From assembly GCA_037954235.1 (NCBI GenBank), contig JBBMOA010000001.1, positions 18,056,143 through 18,120,142 on the forward strand: a stretch of 64,000 bases of DNA. Reading direction: 5' to 3'. The position numbers and the translations under genes are program-made. Positions 45,917 through 55,314 of this stretch are shown piece by piece; within the stretch, counting starts at the first letter, position 1; each line of letters starts with the position of its first letter. This DNA is from Aulostomus chinensis (Eukaryota > Chordata > Actinopteri > Syngnathiformes > Aulostomidae). The notes beneath the pieces are model-generated. The model was not told the origin of the DNA. It saw only the letters and a list, made by a program, of their open reading frames with translations, and did not search any database.

Positions 45917-47690
45917 GGTAAGGCGATTTTATTTGTAGAGCCCGTTTTCACAAACAGTTTGTCTCAAAGGGCTTCACATGGCATCATAACAACATCCTCT
46001 GCCCTTAGACCCTCACATCGACTGAGGAAAAACTCCATAGAAAACCCTTTTAACAGGGAAAAATCTGAGAAACCTCAGGGTGAGCAACAGAGGAGGATCC
46101 CTCACCCAGGACGGACAGACGTGCAGTAGATGTTGTTACAGACAAGAAAACAGTTTACAATACAAAATGTGGGAAACACGGAAATGTTAATAACAGCTGA
46201 AGAAGGAAGCTTCTGGAAGGGGAGGCAGGGAGAGCAAGCCAGCTTGATGGGGGACTGGATGGCAGACTGGTTCATGGAAGGGGAGCGCAGGCCGGTGTAA
46301 CAGTAGGGAATAAGGGGGGGGGGCGATGCAGGCGGCGGTTGGGGCTCAGGTGGATCTGTGGAAACACAGAGAGACTGCGAGACACCAAGGCCAAACTACA
46401 AAGTGCAACAAGTAGTGGTAGTGACAGTTCCAAAAATGTGTGGGGAGGAGAGGAGGAGAGAGGGGGAGAGGAGAGGAGAGGAGGGAAGGGCTCCATGTAA
46501 CCTGATGTGTCCCCCAGCAGTCTAAGCCTGTAGCAGCATAGCTATCAATGGTTCAGAGCTACCTGAACCAGTCCTAACTGAAGGCTCTGTCATAAAGGAA
46601 AGTCTTAAGCCTGGACTTAAACGTAGTTAAAGTGTCTGCCTCTCTGACCCATGGAGAGAGCTGGTTCCACAGCAGAGGAGCCCGGTCACTAAAGGCTCTA
46701 CCTCCCAGTCTGTTTTTAGAGATACTGGGAATCACTAAAAGACCTGCATTCTGGGAGCGGAGTGCTCTGGTCGGACAGTAGGGACTAATGAGCTCTTTCA
46801 AATAGGATGGAGCTTTATCATTGAGAGCCTTATAAGTCAGCAGAAGGATTTTGAAGTCGATTCTATTTGAGTATTTGAGTGTTTTATTTGTCACCAAGGG
46901 ATCGAACCCAAGGCGAAATTGCATTACACTACTCAAAGCCTGATACAACGATCACAAGCGGTCACAATTATTACAGATTGAAAGTAATAATGGTACACTT
47001 CAGAAATTTAACAACAGCACATATACATTTGCTGTGTATGTACGCTAAACTTGAGCAGTCCGTTGACCCAATGGAGGCAAGATCCTACAGGAAGCCAGTG
47101 GAGAGAAGCTAAAGTGGAGAGATGTGTTCTCTCTTCTTAACTCCTGTCAGAACCCTGGCTGCAGCGTTCTGGACCAGCTGGAGACTCTTTAGGGAGTATT
47201 TAGGACATCCTGACAGGAGAGAGTTGCAGTAGTCCAGCCTAGAAGTGATAAATGCATGGACCAGTTTTTCAGCATCACTCTGGGAAAGGATGTTCCTAAT
47301 CTTAACGATACTTTGCAGATGGAAGAAGGCGGTCCTAGTCACATGCTTTATGTGGGAGCTGAAGGAAAGGTCCTGGTCAAAAATGACCCCAAGGTTCCTT
47401 GCAGTTGTACTCGGAGTTAGGGTGATGCCATCTAGAGTAGAGATCCGATTCAAGAGTGTGTCCCTGAGGTGTTTAGGTCCAAACACGATGACCTCAGTTT
47501 TATCTGAATTTAGCATTAAGAAGTTAGAAGACATCCAGGATTTAATGTCTTTCAGGCAGTCTTGCAGATGAGTAAACTGGCTTGTGTCGTCTGGCTCCAT
47601 CGACAAGTAAGGTTGTGTGTCATCTGCATAACAGTGAACAGAGGGCAGTAGAATATCAAATCTAGAGGTTTGGTCCATTGTATCACGATG
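45917..47690 (-). mobile_element. L2-type LINE, 3' fragment (copy 2, inverted)
   Basis: Reverse orientation relative to copy 1 and longer at the 5' side. The minus-strand frame 47678-47109 starts with the RT motif C, HCYADDTQPYLSMEP, then CLKDIKSWMSSNFLMLNSDK and KRISTLDG-like sequence, through NAAARVLTGVKKREHISPL. After a 215 bp insertion (46866-47080) the frame resumes as RIDFKILLLTYKALNDKAP down to TFLYDRAFS. The 3' UTR ends near 45917 with a TTACC-type tail. No stop splits the two main blocks other than the insertion. It lacks the N-terminal endonuclease and most of RT. Confidence 0.88.
46866..47080. mobile_element. 215 bp insertion inside the L2 copy
   Basis: Comparison with copy 1 (CCTGTAGGATCTAGAATCGA) shows that 46866-47080 interrupts GATTCTA|GATCCTACAGG. 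The insert contains CCAAGGGATCGAACCCAAGG and AAGTAATAATGGTACACTTC. I do not recognise its family and see no terminal repeats. Confidence 0.65.
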
Positions 47691-48350
47691 ACATCAAAGA
47701 CAAAATTCTGAAATCAAAGAGTAAAAAAATTCTGGGTTCAAAGAATTCTGAAGTCAAGTTTTGGAAGTCGACCATGAACATGAACCTCCAAGTCTGAAGT
47801 TTAAACTGGTAGCTGTGGTTTGACTGGTTTGTTGTTTAAGTTACCAGGTTTGTAAATACTTTCCCATTCAGGGCCTTGAATTTCAGGGGAGTCCTTCGAC
47901 AAAGTCATGTCCAAATAAGGGCATTTCTGGTTCCTTGAAGCTGCCTTCGATGCTCAGCCACAGGTAAATCCCTCCTCCTGGTAACAGGACAAAGTAAACA
48001 TTGTCCCCATGGTACTGAATCAGGGAGATTTGAATGTGTGGGGTTTCTTTGTTCTTCATCTTCATGACTGAACAGAGAAGCTTTAGTTGATGGCAGTTTT
48101 CAAAGTGGAGCTGCTGCCAAAGGGGCTTTCCTCCATTGTCAGGGTCCTGCTTCTATTTGGGCGGTGAGGACTCTTTCTGAGCCGCTTCTTGAAGGGAAGT
48201 GAAACAATGTGTGAGTGAGTGACTGCTGGAGCAGAGAAACATCTGACAGAAACTCCTTCAAGAGGAAATCTGCTCTCACAGTCCTGGTGTCCTAGCAGCA
48301 GGATTTGATTGACAGCTAGCCTGTCCTCTAATCTGAGCGGTGTCTTCTAG
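47691..48350. other. No supported gene; unassigned minus-strand frame
   Basis: A 60-codon minus-strand frame at 47883-48065 reads HIQISLIQYHGDNVYFVLLP, which looks protein-like but was not recognised. No V, J or recombination signal sequence was seen upstream of the Ig constant exon. Confidence 0.35.
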
Positions 48351-48676
48351 GTGATGTCCCTCCCTCCCTAACGGTGCTGCCCCCCTCCAGCCAGGAGCTG
48401 CAGCAGGGGAGGGTCACACTGGTGTTGTTGGCCAACAAGGGCTTCCCTTCAGACTGGAGTCTGGCCTGGAAGGTGGACGGCAGCAGCAGCGGCGGCGGGG
48501 AGGAGAGCAGGAGCCCCAGGGTGCTGGAGAAGGACGGCCTCTACAGCTGGAGCAGCACCCTGAGGCTCCCCGCAGACCAGTGGAGGAAGGTGGGCTGGGT
48601 GAGCTGTGAGGCCACCCAGGGCTCCCAGACTCCAGTGTCAGAGGTGCTGAGGAGAGACCAGTGTTCCCAGTCCTGA
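48351..48676 (+). CDS. Immunoglobulin light-chain constant domain exon (CL), first disulfide cysteine missing
   Basis: After a TCTTCTAG acceptor the exon reads DVPPSLTVLPPSSQELQQG, then VTLVLLANKGFPSDWSLAWK, LYSWSSTLRLPADQWRK, GWVSCEATQG and ends RRDQCSQS before TGA. Length (about 108 residues), the C-domain strands, the W of the C strand, the F-strand cysteine and the near-terminal interchain cysteine all match fish light-chain constant domains. The B-strand cysteine (TLVC-L in the family) is replaced by leucine (TTG at 48425-48427), so the intradomain disulfide cannot form. A splice in phase 1 from a J segment is implied, but no V or J segment is visible within the window. It may be an orphan or decaying member of a light-chain cluster. 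AATAAA follows at 48781. Confidence 0.85.
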
Positions 48677-48780
48677 CCTGACTCACTGGGACTCTGAACT
48701 CTGCAACAGTTTTCCTCTGTAAACGTTGCCATCAGAATGTTTGCTGCTCCATTTTGATTGTTGCTCTCCAGCTTCAGCTC

Positions 48781-48786
48781 AATAAA
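48781..48786 (+). promoter_or_regulatory. Polyadenylation signal AATAAA for the CL exon
   Basis: A canonical hexamer 105 bases after the stop codon, followed within 60 bases by TG-rich sequence (CATGTGGAGCTGCGTTGTTC). Confidence 0.7.
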
Positions 48787-48799
48787 AACCTCTTCATCA

Positions 48800-51600
48800 C
48801 ATCAGTCCCATGTGGAGCTGCGTTGTTCCAACAACACTGAGCTCTCAGCTCATAGCAGTTCTACAATAAAGGTTCCAACACAACGTTCCATTGATCCATG
48901 AACAAAGCAGGCGGTGAGACCATGATGATGTCACATCTGTCCACTGTCCAGATGTCAGAGCTGAAAATGATACGATGCCATGTTCCCTTCAACAACAGTC
49001 CAGCAGAAAGCCACCATGAAGACCTGAGGAGAAGCAAGGCAGCTCACCACAGTCAGGAACTCCCAGTCACCTCAACAAGGTTTCTGTCCACTCACGTTCA
49101 ACCAGACCAGCAGATCACCTGCATCCCCACTGCCTCACCACCAGAGGTCAGTAGAACATCAACCATAGAGGCTCCCACTGAGGAATGAACACCACCACCA
49201 GCAGACGGCTCTCCCTCTCTGACAGCATTTAAAGGAGGTTTCCTGGAGTGACTGGTCTGATCAGTCACTCCAGCTTCCAGTAAACCATTCAGTTGAAAAT
49301 ACCAGCAAGTCCCATAAACCTCCTGAACATAGAGAGGGAAACATCCCTCAGAATAAGGACACACAATAAAAACCAAAGAAATGCTTGGGTCCAGTCCCCC
49401 CTGACTGAGGACACCTGAGCAGACCTGACTCAGGCTGACCAGGTTGTGTTTGTTCATGTTTAGTGTTGGTGAGTGTGTGTCCTTGTGTGTTTGTGAGTGT
49501 TCATATGTGTGGTGTGACTGAGCTTCATCCAGGAGTGTGGCTGAGAGGAGCAGAGAGAGAGAGAGCAGTGCTGTGTGAAAGGAACTAAACTCCACGTTCC
49601 AGTACACAGAGCTTGATGGGCTCTGTTGGTCCTCTAGCAGTCAGACCTGGCTTCAACACTGCTGCAGTTCTACATCTGGACCACGTTTTGTTCAAGTCTA
49701 ATTCATGTTTCCCCTTCACACAAAACTGGTCATGCATTTGTTTTAAATCAAAGAATTCTTGTACTTTATTCCATCAATGTGAACCCTTTGTTCATGGAAA
49801 CTGTTTCATCTAGCAAATCTATAACCTGCACTTCTTCTGAAGATCTTGTGTCGCTCCATGTTGGAGTTCCAAAGTTGGAGGTAAGAGTGAGGGTGTGAGA
49901 GGAGGGCTGGACGGGTGAGGAGGGAGAGGTTGAAGTGGACAAAAGGCCAGGCTGCAGCACAGATAGAGGAGTTGTTGTTGCCCAGTTCTGATGGAGGAGT
50001 CAGAGTGAAAGGAGGGATAGGAACCTGAACGAGTGAAAGGAGAGGTGTGTATGACTGAAGGGGAAACGCCTCCTGGCTCCTCCAGCTGTGATTGGTGGGA
50101 ATGGTCAGTGGGCGTGACTAAGGTGTGTGTGGGTATTGTAGTACAGTTGACTCATAGCTTGGCAACCAGCCCAGAAGATACACAGACACAGAAAGTTAAA
50201 AATAGTCCCCCCGCGCTCACCTGGACTCCTGCACAGACGTTCATGTTTTTCCTCTTGTCTTTTATTCCAAGTGCCAATAGAAGAACAGGTTAAAGGTGCA
50301 ACTTGTAAAATGAGTATCGTATCAACCGTCCTAATCGGGGCGAAGAACCCAGAGCTTTTAAAAGAAAGGTTAGAAATTTCTGAAAAGTGGGAGAAGCGAA
50401 CCAAAGGAACGACCCCAGCATGGCCCAAGGGTGGCACCTCTAATGTGTAAAGACTTCAGTCAGATAACAACATGAATAATATTGATGGCAGTTCAGGTCT
50501 GAATGGGGGAGCAGGAGGAAAACTGGGAGATGATGATGAGACCCTGGACAGAGACAAGCTGCAGCTGTTCAAAGACGTCTCTCAGGGAATCCTGGAAGAA
50601 CTCGATGTGACCTCATGAAGGTCTGGAAGTGTTGAAGCAGGGACAGGAACTCAACTGCTGCTGCTGGGATCCATCTGATCTGGAGCCATCATAGAGGCAG
50701 GCAGCACCATCTAGTGGAGAGATGGGACAACTGCATGTAACTGGTTTCTGCCTGTGGCCTGACTGGTTTTCAGGTTGTTCTCGTTGACTTGTTATGAGGA
50801 AGCGACGCCAGATCAAATGCACATAAACACCTGGCCTGAGGAGGGAGAAGGAGCAGCGTCTCTCTGATCCAGGTATGAAGGCCATGATTAATGGACATGT
50901 CTGTCCATGTCGGTCACCTGTTTGTCTTGAACCGCTAACTGAATTAAAGGAGGGGGAAGAAGGAGGGAAGAAAAGAACCATTGAACGAGTGTGCAGGTTG
51001 AGTTCAGCAGGTGAGAACCCCCCAGACCAACAGGATCCCTCTGACTGAGTCGGCTCCCTGCTTGAGTGTCCAGCTGAACCGTCTCCATCAGGAGGTGTGA
51101 AGGTGGGATTCTAGCTGGTTCACAACGAGCGTCAGTGGGAACGTTCACAGCAAACCAGCAGCGCTTGGTTTCTCATGTTGCGTCATCAGGGAAGAATGCA
51201 GGGAGAGTATGAACGGGTCCAACCGGATCTTAACATGCCAGACTTCACACTGGAGTTGAGGGACAGCCGCTGTGTCTCATCCAGACATGAAAGAGGGTCC
51301 TGACCACAGCATCATTCAGTGTTGCTGTTTGAGGTCCTGGAGGCGGAGCAGCTGCTAGAAAAGCCTGAGTTTATGATTCTGAGCTGTTGGAGGAGTGAAG
51401 CTGAGACTCAAACCTGGAATCTGATCCGAACCATCAGAGTTTCCTGATGCTTGGATCAACATTCCGAGTAGGAATGTTGGACTGAGATCTTTCCAAAGTC
51501 AGAGCTGCTGGTTCCTTCACCTGCACTCGCTGCTTCATGGAGATTCTGTTCTCCATCAGAAGGTGATGACACCAACAGTCTGATAGTCAGGTTGTCATGG
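48800..51600. other. No gene firmly recognised
   Basis: Several open frames on both strands without motif support, including a 169-codon minus-strand frame (49098-49607) with a hydrophobic start. No Ig V, J or recombination signals were identified. Confidence 0.4.
50472..50618 (+). CDS. Small unassigned frame, 48 codons
   Basis: Begins MNNIDGSSGLNGGAGG and continues DDDETLDRDKLQLFKDVSQG, ILEELDVTS, then TGA. The acidic, helix-favouring composition looks protein-like and could be a last coding exon (an AG at 50457 could be an acceptor but has a poor pyrimidine tract). I do not recognise the product, and it may be chance. Confidence 0.2.
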   Translation: MNNIDGSSGLNGGAGGKLGDDDETLDRDKLQLFKDVSQGILEELDVTS

Positions 51601-51606
51601 TGATAC

Positions 51607-51647
51607 GTTTGTGACTCTGGTCCCAGGTTGGGACCAGAGTCACAAAC
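51607..51647. repeat. Perfect 19 bp hairpin with 3 nt loop
   Basis: GTTTGTGACTCTGGTCCCA, loop GGT, then its exact reverse complement TGGGACCAGAGTCACAAAC. Confidence 0.9.
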
Positions 51648-51712
51648 TGTTCTGTGAAACACAGAGAAACACAGCAACAATGAAGACACAGCAGCCCGTT
51701 CATCGTCCAGAT

Positions 51713-53241
51713 CATGGACATAGTAAAGAGTAGATCCCGCATCCGCCGCTACCACGAATGGGCGCTGTCGAGAAATGCCGCCGCCAACTTGGTCCGGTCG
51801 CCCGCCTCACTCTGCACCGCTGTTTAACCGGCGCAATGAAGTCTCAGCGCATTAAATGAATCATAGTTCGCTCAATACTACGCTATTTTTTCCTCTACAA
51901 AAGTCATTCAAAGATTCATGATGGAGGCCATAACTTTTTGGCGTTTTCAAACACTCATAATGAATCAAATAATATTTTAGAAGATGCCGGCAGTGGCTGT
52001 AGATGCCATAGTAACATAATTAATCAAGGATAACTAGGTTAGAGCTGGTTCCTGCTACGTCTCAGTGATTATTAAAAACTGGCCATTTTAATTGGCTAAT
52101 TTAATATATATTTATTTGATTTTGTTTAATTTTATAGATCTGTATACACACACTAATAATGTCATATAGAAGCAGACTGTCTACTTTAATAATTGGAAAA
52201 TTGAAGAAATACCCACAAATATAGAGCCTACATATCCAAAAATTGCACAATTTCAAGTTAAACCTAAGAACATCCATCCATCATCATCTTCTGCTGCTTA
52301 TTCCTACACATTAAGGGTCGCAGGGGGGCTGGAGCCTATCCCATCACCTATGGGCAAGAGGCAGTGTTCACCCTGGACAGGTCACCAGTCCATCACAGGG
52401 CCAACATACAGAGACGAACAACCATTCACACTCACACCTACGGTCAATTTAGAGTATCAATCAGCCTCGTCCCCTCTTGATGTCTTTGGACTGTGGGAGG
52501 AAGAGAGAACCCACACAGGAACAGGGAGAACATGGAGACTCACACAGAAAGATCCTATGCTGGAGCCGGGACTCCAACCTGGAACCTTCTTGCTGTGAGG
52601 CCACAGTGCTGACCACTGCACCACCGTGCAGACCCCCAAGAACATATGAGATAATATTCAATTTGTAGTCATAGTACAATGAATACTATTAGTATTAATA
52701 GTATACTATAAATAGTACCATAAACTGAGCAAACACGTACTGTAATGCTTAAAGTAGTATTTTTGTGGCTGCCGGGTCATCCTGAGGAGTCTCAGATCTG
52801 CTGGAGGCAAGACAGAAAGACAGGGATGGATGGATAAGATGGATAGATACAAAAAATCTTTAAAAAAAAGAGTTCACTTTCCTACTTTCTATTTTATTCC
52901 TTCAAGTTTCTTCTCTCCCAAACAAAGTTTTCCAATCGAATGCTAATCTGTTGCTAACACCAAAGTTGCTATAATTGTGAATAAGTCAGCTGTCTTCAAG
53001 TGACTCTACCATCAGGTAGAATGTTGAGGAAACGTTTAATCCTACTTGTGAAAAGTTAACCCTTGAGCCCTGCTCGCTACCGTCCGCACACTGGCACAGG
53101 AATACGGCGCACAGTGCTCCGGCATCGCTGAATCACCATACGAATGACTGGAGCGTATGGGAGCTTGACCGGACCAAGATGGCGGCCGTATTTCTCGCTG
53201 CGCAGCAGTCCGAGCGGTGTCTACTCTTTATTGTGTCCATG
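51713..53241. mobile_element. DNA transposon with about 90 bp inverted ends, invaded by a SINE-like repeat
   Basis: The left end CATGGACATAGTAAAGAGTA and the inverted right end CATGGACACAATAAAGAGTA are followed by related GAGAAAT(G/A)C-GGCCGCCA(T/A)CTTGG-type sequence on both sides up to about 51800 and 53155. No transposase frame is visible. A full SINE-like repeat (52272-52634) is inserted within it. The family was not named. Confidence 0.75.
52272..52634 (-). repeat. tRNA-derived SINE-like repeat, near full length
   Basis: Reverse-oriented copy. Read inverted it has the head GTGCAGTGGTCAGCACTGTG, the B-box-like GGTTCCAGGTTGGAGTCCC, GTTCTCCCTGTTCCTGTGTG, CCAAAGACATCAAGAGGGGA, CTAAATTGACCGTAGGTGTG and a tail ending in GGATGGATG. 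Confidence 0.88.
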
Positions 53242-53565
53242 GTCCAGATCGTGTCTGAGGCATACCACCCAGGCGCACCTGCTCCTGTGACGAAGGTTCC
53301 ACCCTGATGCGGCACATTTTCACCATGTTTCAATGTTGAAACTGACATAAAATTTAACATGACAGCGATGTTGTTCAATTCTATTAAGGTGGTATTAAAC
53401 CCTGGCAACAAAGAAATTTTTTTTTAATTAAATGAATATCTAAACAGGCTGCACGGTGGTGCAGTGGTCAGCACTGTGGCCTCACAGCAAGAAGGTTCCG
53501 GGTTCGAGTCCTGGCTCCAGCACAGGATCTTTCTGTGTGGAGTCTCCATGTTCTCCCTGTTCCTG

Positions 53566-53858
53566 TCTGGTCCCTTCTGTATATAGCTGCTTTATTACAT
53601 TTGTGTATCACAACTGGGGAAATAAATATTGTTACAACTTATGCAACTCTGTCGTGTTTTGCCATCAGTGGTTTAATGTCTGGATCCCACCACTGCCACC
53701 AAATGTCACACCCCAGACACGGTTATGGGTAGTGTGAGACCCAGACATTAAACCATTGATGGCAAAACACGACAGAGTTGCATAAGTTGTAACAATATTT
53801 ATGTCCCCAGTTGTGATACACAAATGTAATAAAGCAGCTATATACAGAAGGGACCAGA
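53566..53858. repeat. Inverted repeat, 118 bp arms (LTR-derived)
   Basis: 53566-53683 and 53741-53858 are reverse complements with two mismatches and no gap. The right arm belongs to the LTR (53704-54742). The left arm lies beyond the primer-binding-like site and is an inverted copy of the LTR end. Confidence 0.93.
53684..53701 (-). promoter_or_regulatory. Primer-binding-site-like sequence
   Basis: On the minus strand, two bases after the LTR end: TGGTGGCAGTGGTGGGAT. This matches the complement of the 3' end of vertebrate tRNA-Leu(AAG) plus CCA with one mismatch, a normal position and length for an LTR retrotransposon primer site. Confidence 0.6.
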
Positions 53859-54742
53859 GGTCTGTAATAAAAATAATCAAAACTAAATAACAAGCTCAAA
53901 ACCAAAGCATAATAACTCAGATACAAATCAAAATATTTAACAATGATCAAATGCGTACATTCTATGTTTTAGCAGTATACTTTCAAGAATAAATCAAATA
54001 TGCATATTCTGTGTTTTAGCAGTCACAATACTTTCAACAAGAATAAATCAAATATGCATATTCTATGTTTTAGCAGTCAATACTTTCAACAAGAATAAGT
54101 CAATGCGCATATCAACCATGGTTTACTCTTAGCTTAATCAATAGAAAGAACATCATAACTTGGAAACAATAGAACTTTTGAGAAACAATATTCACCTCTG
54201 GACCTCAGCAATGAGCACCTCACCCCAGCAGCGTTAACAGCAGACTGCCTTGTAAGCCCACTCTCACCCCTTATATACTCTCATGGCCCCTCCCACCAGA
54301 CAGACCAAAGACCAGTTAAGGGGAGTTGTATTGTTTTCCCAAATTGTTCTGTGTACCTTAACATACAGCAAAGAAACACCATGTCCTTCAGTGACCATAT
54401 ATATCTGCTACTTTGCAATAAACAAATGTCCAGTGTCCTTCATTGACCAAACCCATTCACATGTCCATGTACTGTTCGAGTTCCCCTGTCTCCGGACAGG
54501 GAATGGTTCGCCCCAATTTGGGCGTAGCCTTCGACGCCTACTTAAAGGCTCCAGCCCCACCCTGACTCTTTTAGGATCCAGTTCAGAGCCCTGGTGAGGG
54601 AGAAGGTTGTAGGTTTTGTGAATAAATGTCCTTTAATGTTGCTGGTTGTTTCCGGGTTTGTCCATGTTATCCCACCAAACAATTGTGCACTTATTGAGGT
54701 GGGTTAGGGACAAACAGTGACAGTGGGGTCTAGACTGTCACA
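53704..54742 (-). mobile_element. LTR of an LTR retrotransposon, 1039 bp, rearranged
   Basis: On the minus strand it begins TGTGACAGTCTAGACCCC and ends GGGGTGTGACA (TG...CA with TGTGACA at both ends). A primer-site-like sequence follows at once. No gag or pol is present. Instead an inverted copy of the last part of the LTR follows. The insertion sits within a SINE-like repeat. Flanking target duplication is not evident. Confidence 0.65.
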
Positions 54743-54993
54743 GGTTCTCTCTGGTACTCCAGCTTCCTCCACAGTCCAAAGACATCAAGAGGGGACGAGG
54801 CTGATTGATACTCTAAATTGACTGTAGGTGTGACTGTGAGTGAGAATGGTTGTTTGTCTCTGTATGTTGGTCCTGCGATGGACTGGCGACCTGTCCAGGG
54901 TGAACCCCGCCTCTCACCTGTAGATGCTGGGATAGGCTCCACCCTCCCACCCCGCGACCCTGACTAGTAAGGAATAAGCGGCAGACGACGATG

Positions 54994-55314
54994 GAATATC
55001 TCAACACAAAAATGGTCGCACTATTTTTGGGCATGTCACACGTTCATTTGTCAGACTTTGATGTTGGATCTGATAGCAGCTCTTTCAGTTCAGAGCAGCT
55101 CAACCAGACAAAGTTCAACTGTCCTCCTGGAGTCCAAAGGTTCAGGTCTTCTTGCTGCTATCAGATGACTTCCGTCCTCCAGACAGAGAAGAATGAATGT
55201 CTCTCCACCATGTTTCTGAAGAGGAGAAGGATTTGAACTTGGAGGAGTCACAAGTTTGGGTCCTGAGATGTGAAGCTTGTTGATAAATGAAGGTGTTGTT
55301 GTGTTTGTGTGAAG
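54994..55314. other. Upstream region of the NLR gene
   Basis: No upstream exon could be supported. An AAG acceptor at 55314 suggests that a 5' non-coding exon lies further upstream. Confidence 0.4.

Larger units (their letters stand above)
53448..54993 (+). repeat. SINE-like repeat split by an LTR insertion
   Basis: The head 53448-53565 (GGTGGTGCAGTGGTCAGCAC ... TGTTCTCCCTGTTCCTG) continues at 54743 with GGTTCTCTCTGGTACTCCAG and ends at about 54993 with AATAAGCGGCAGACGACGAT. Only a few bases of the consensus are missing at the junction, so the 1.18 kb between them is an insertion. Confidence 0.85.

Noticed and set aside
49098..49607. 169-codon minus-strand frame with a hydrophobic, signal-like start, near the Ig exon
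   Set aside because: No Ig V-domain hallmark (no Cys-Trp-YYC pattern, no recombination signal) and a GT-rich segment inside. Not enough to call.
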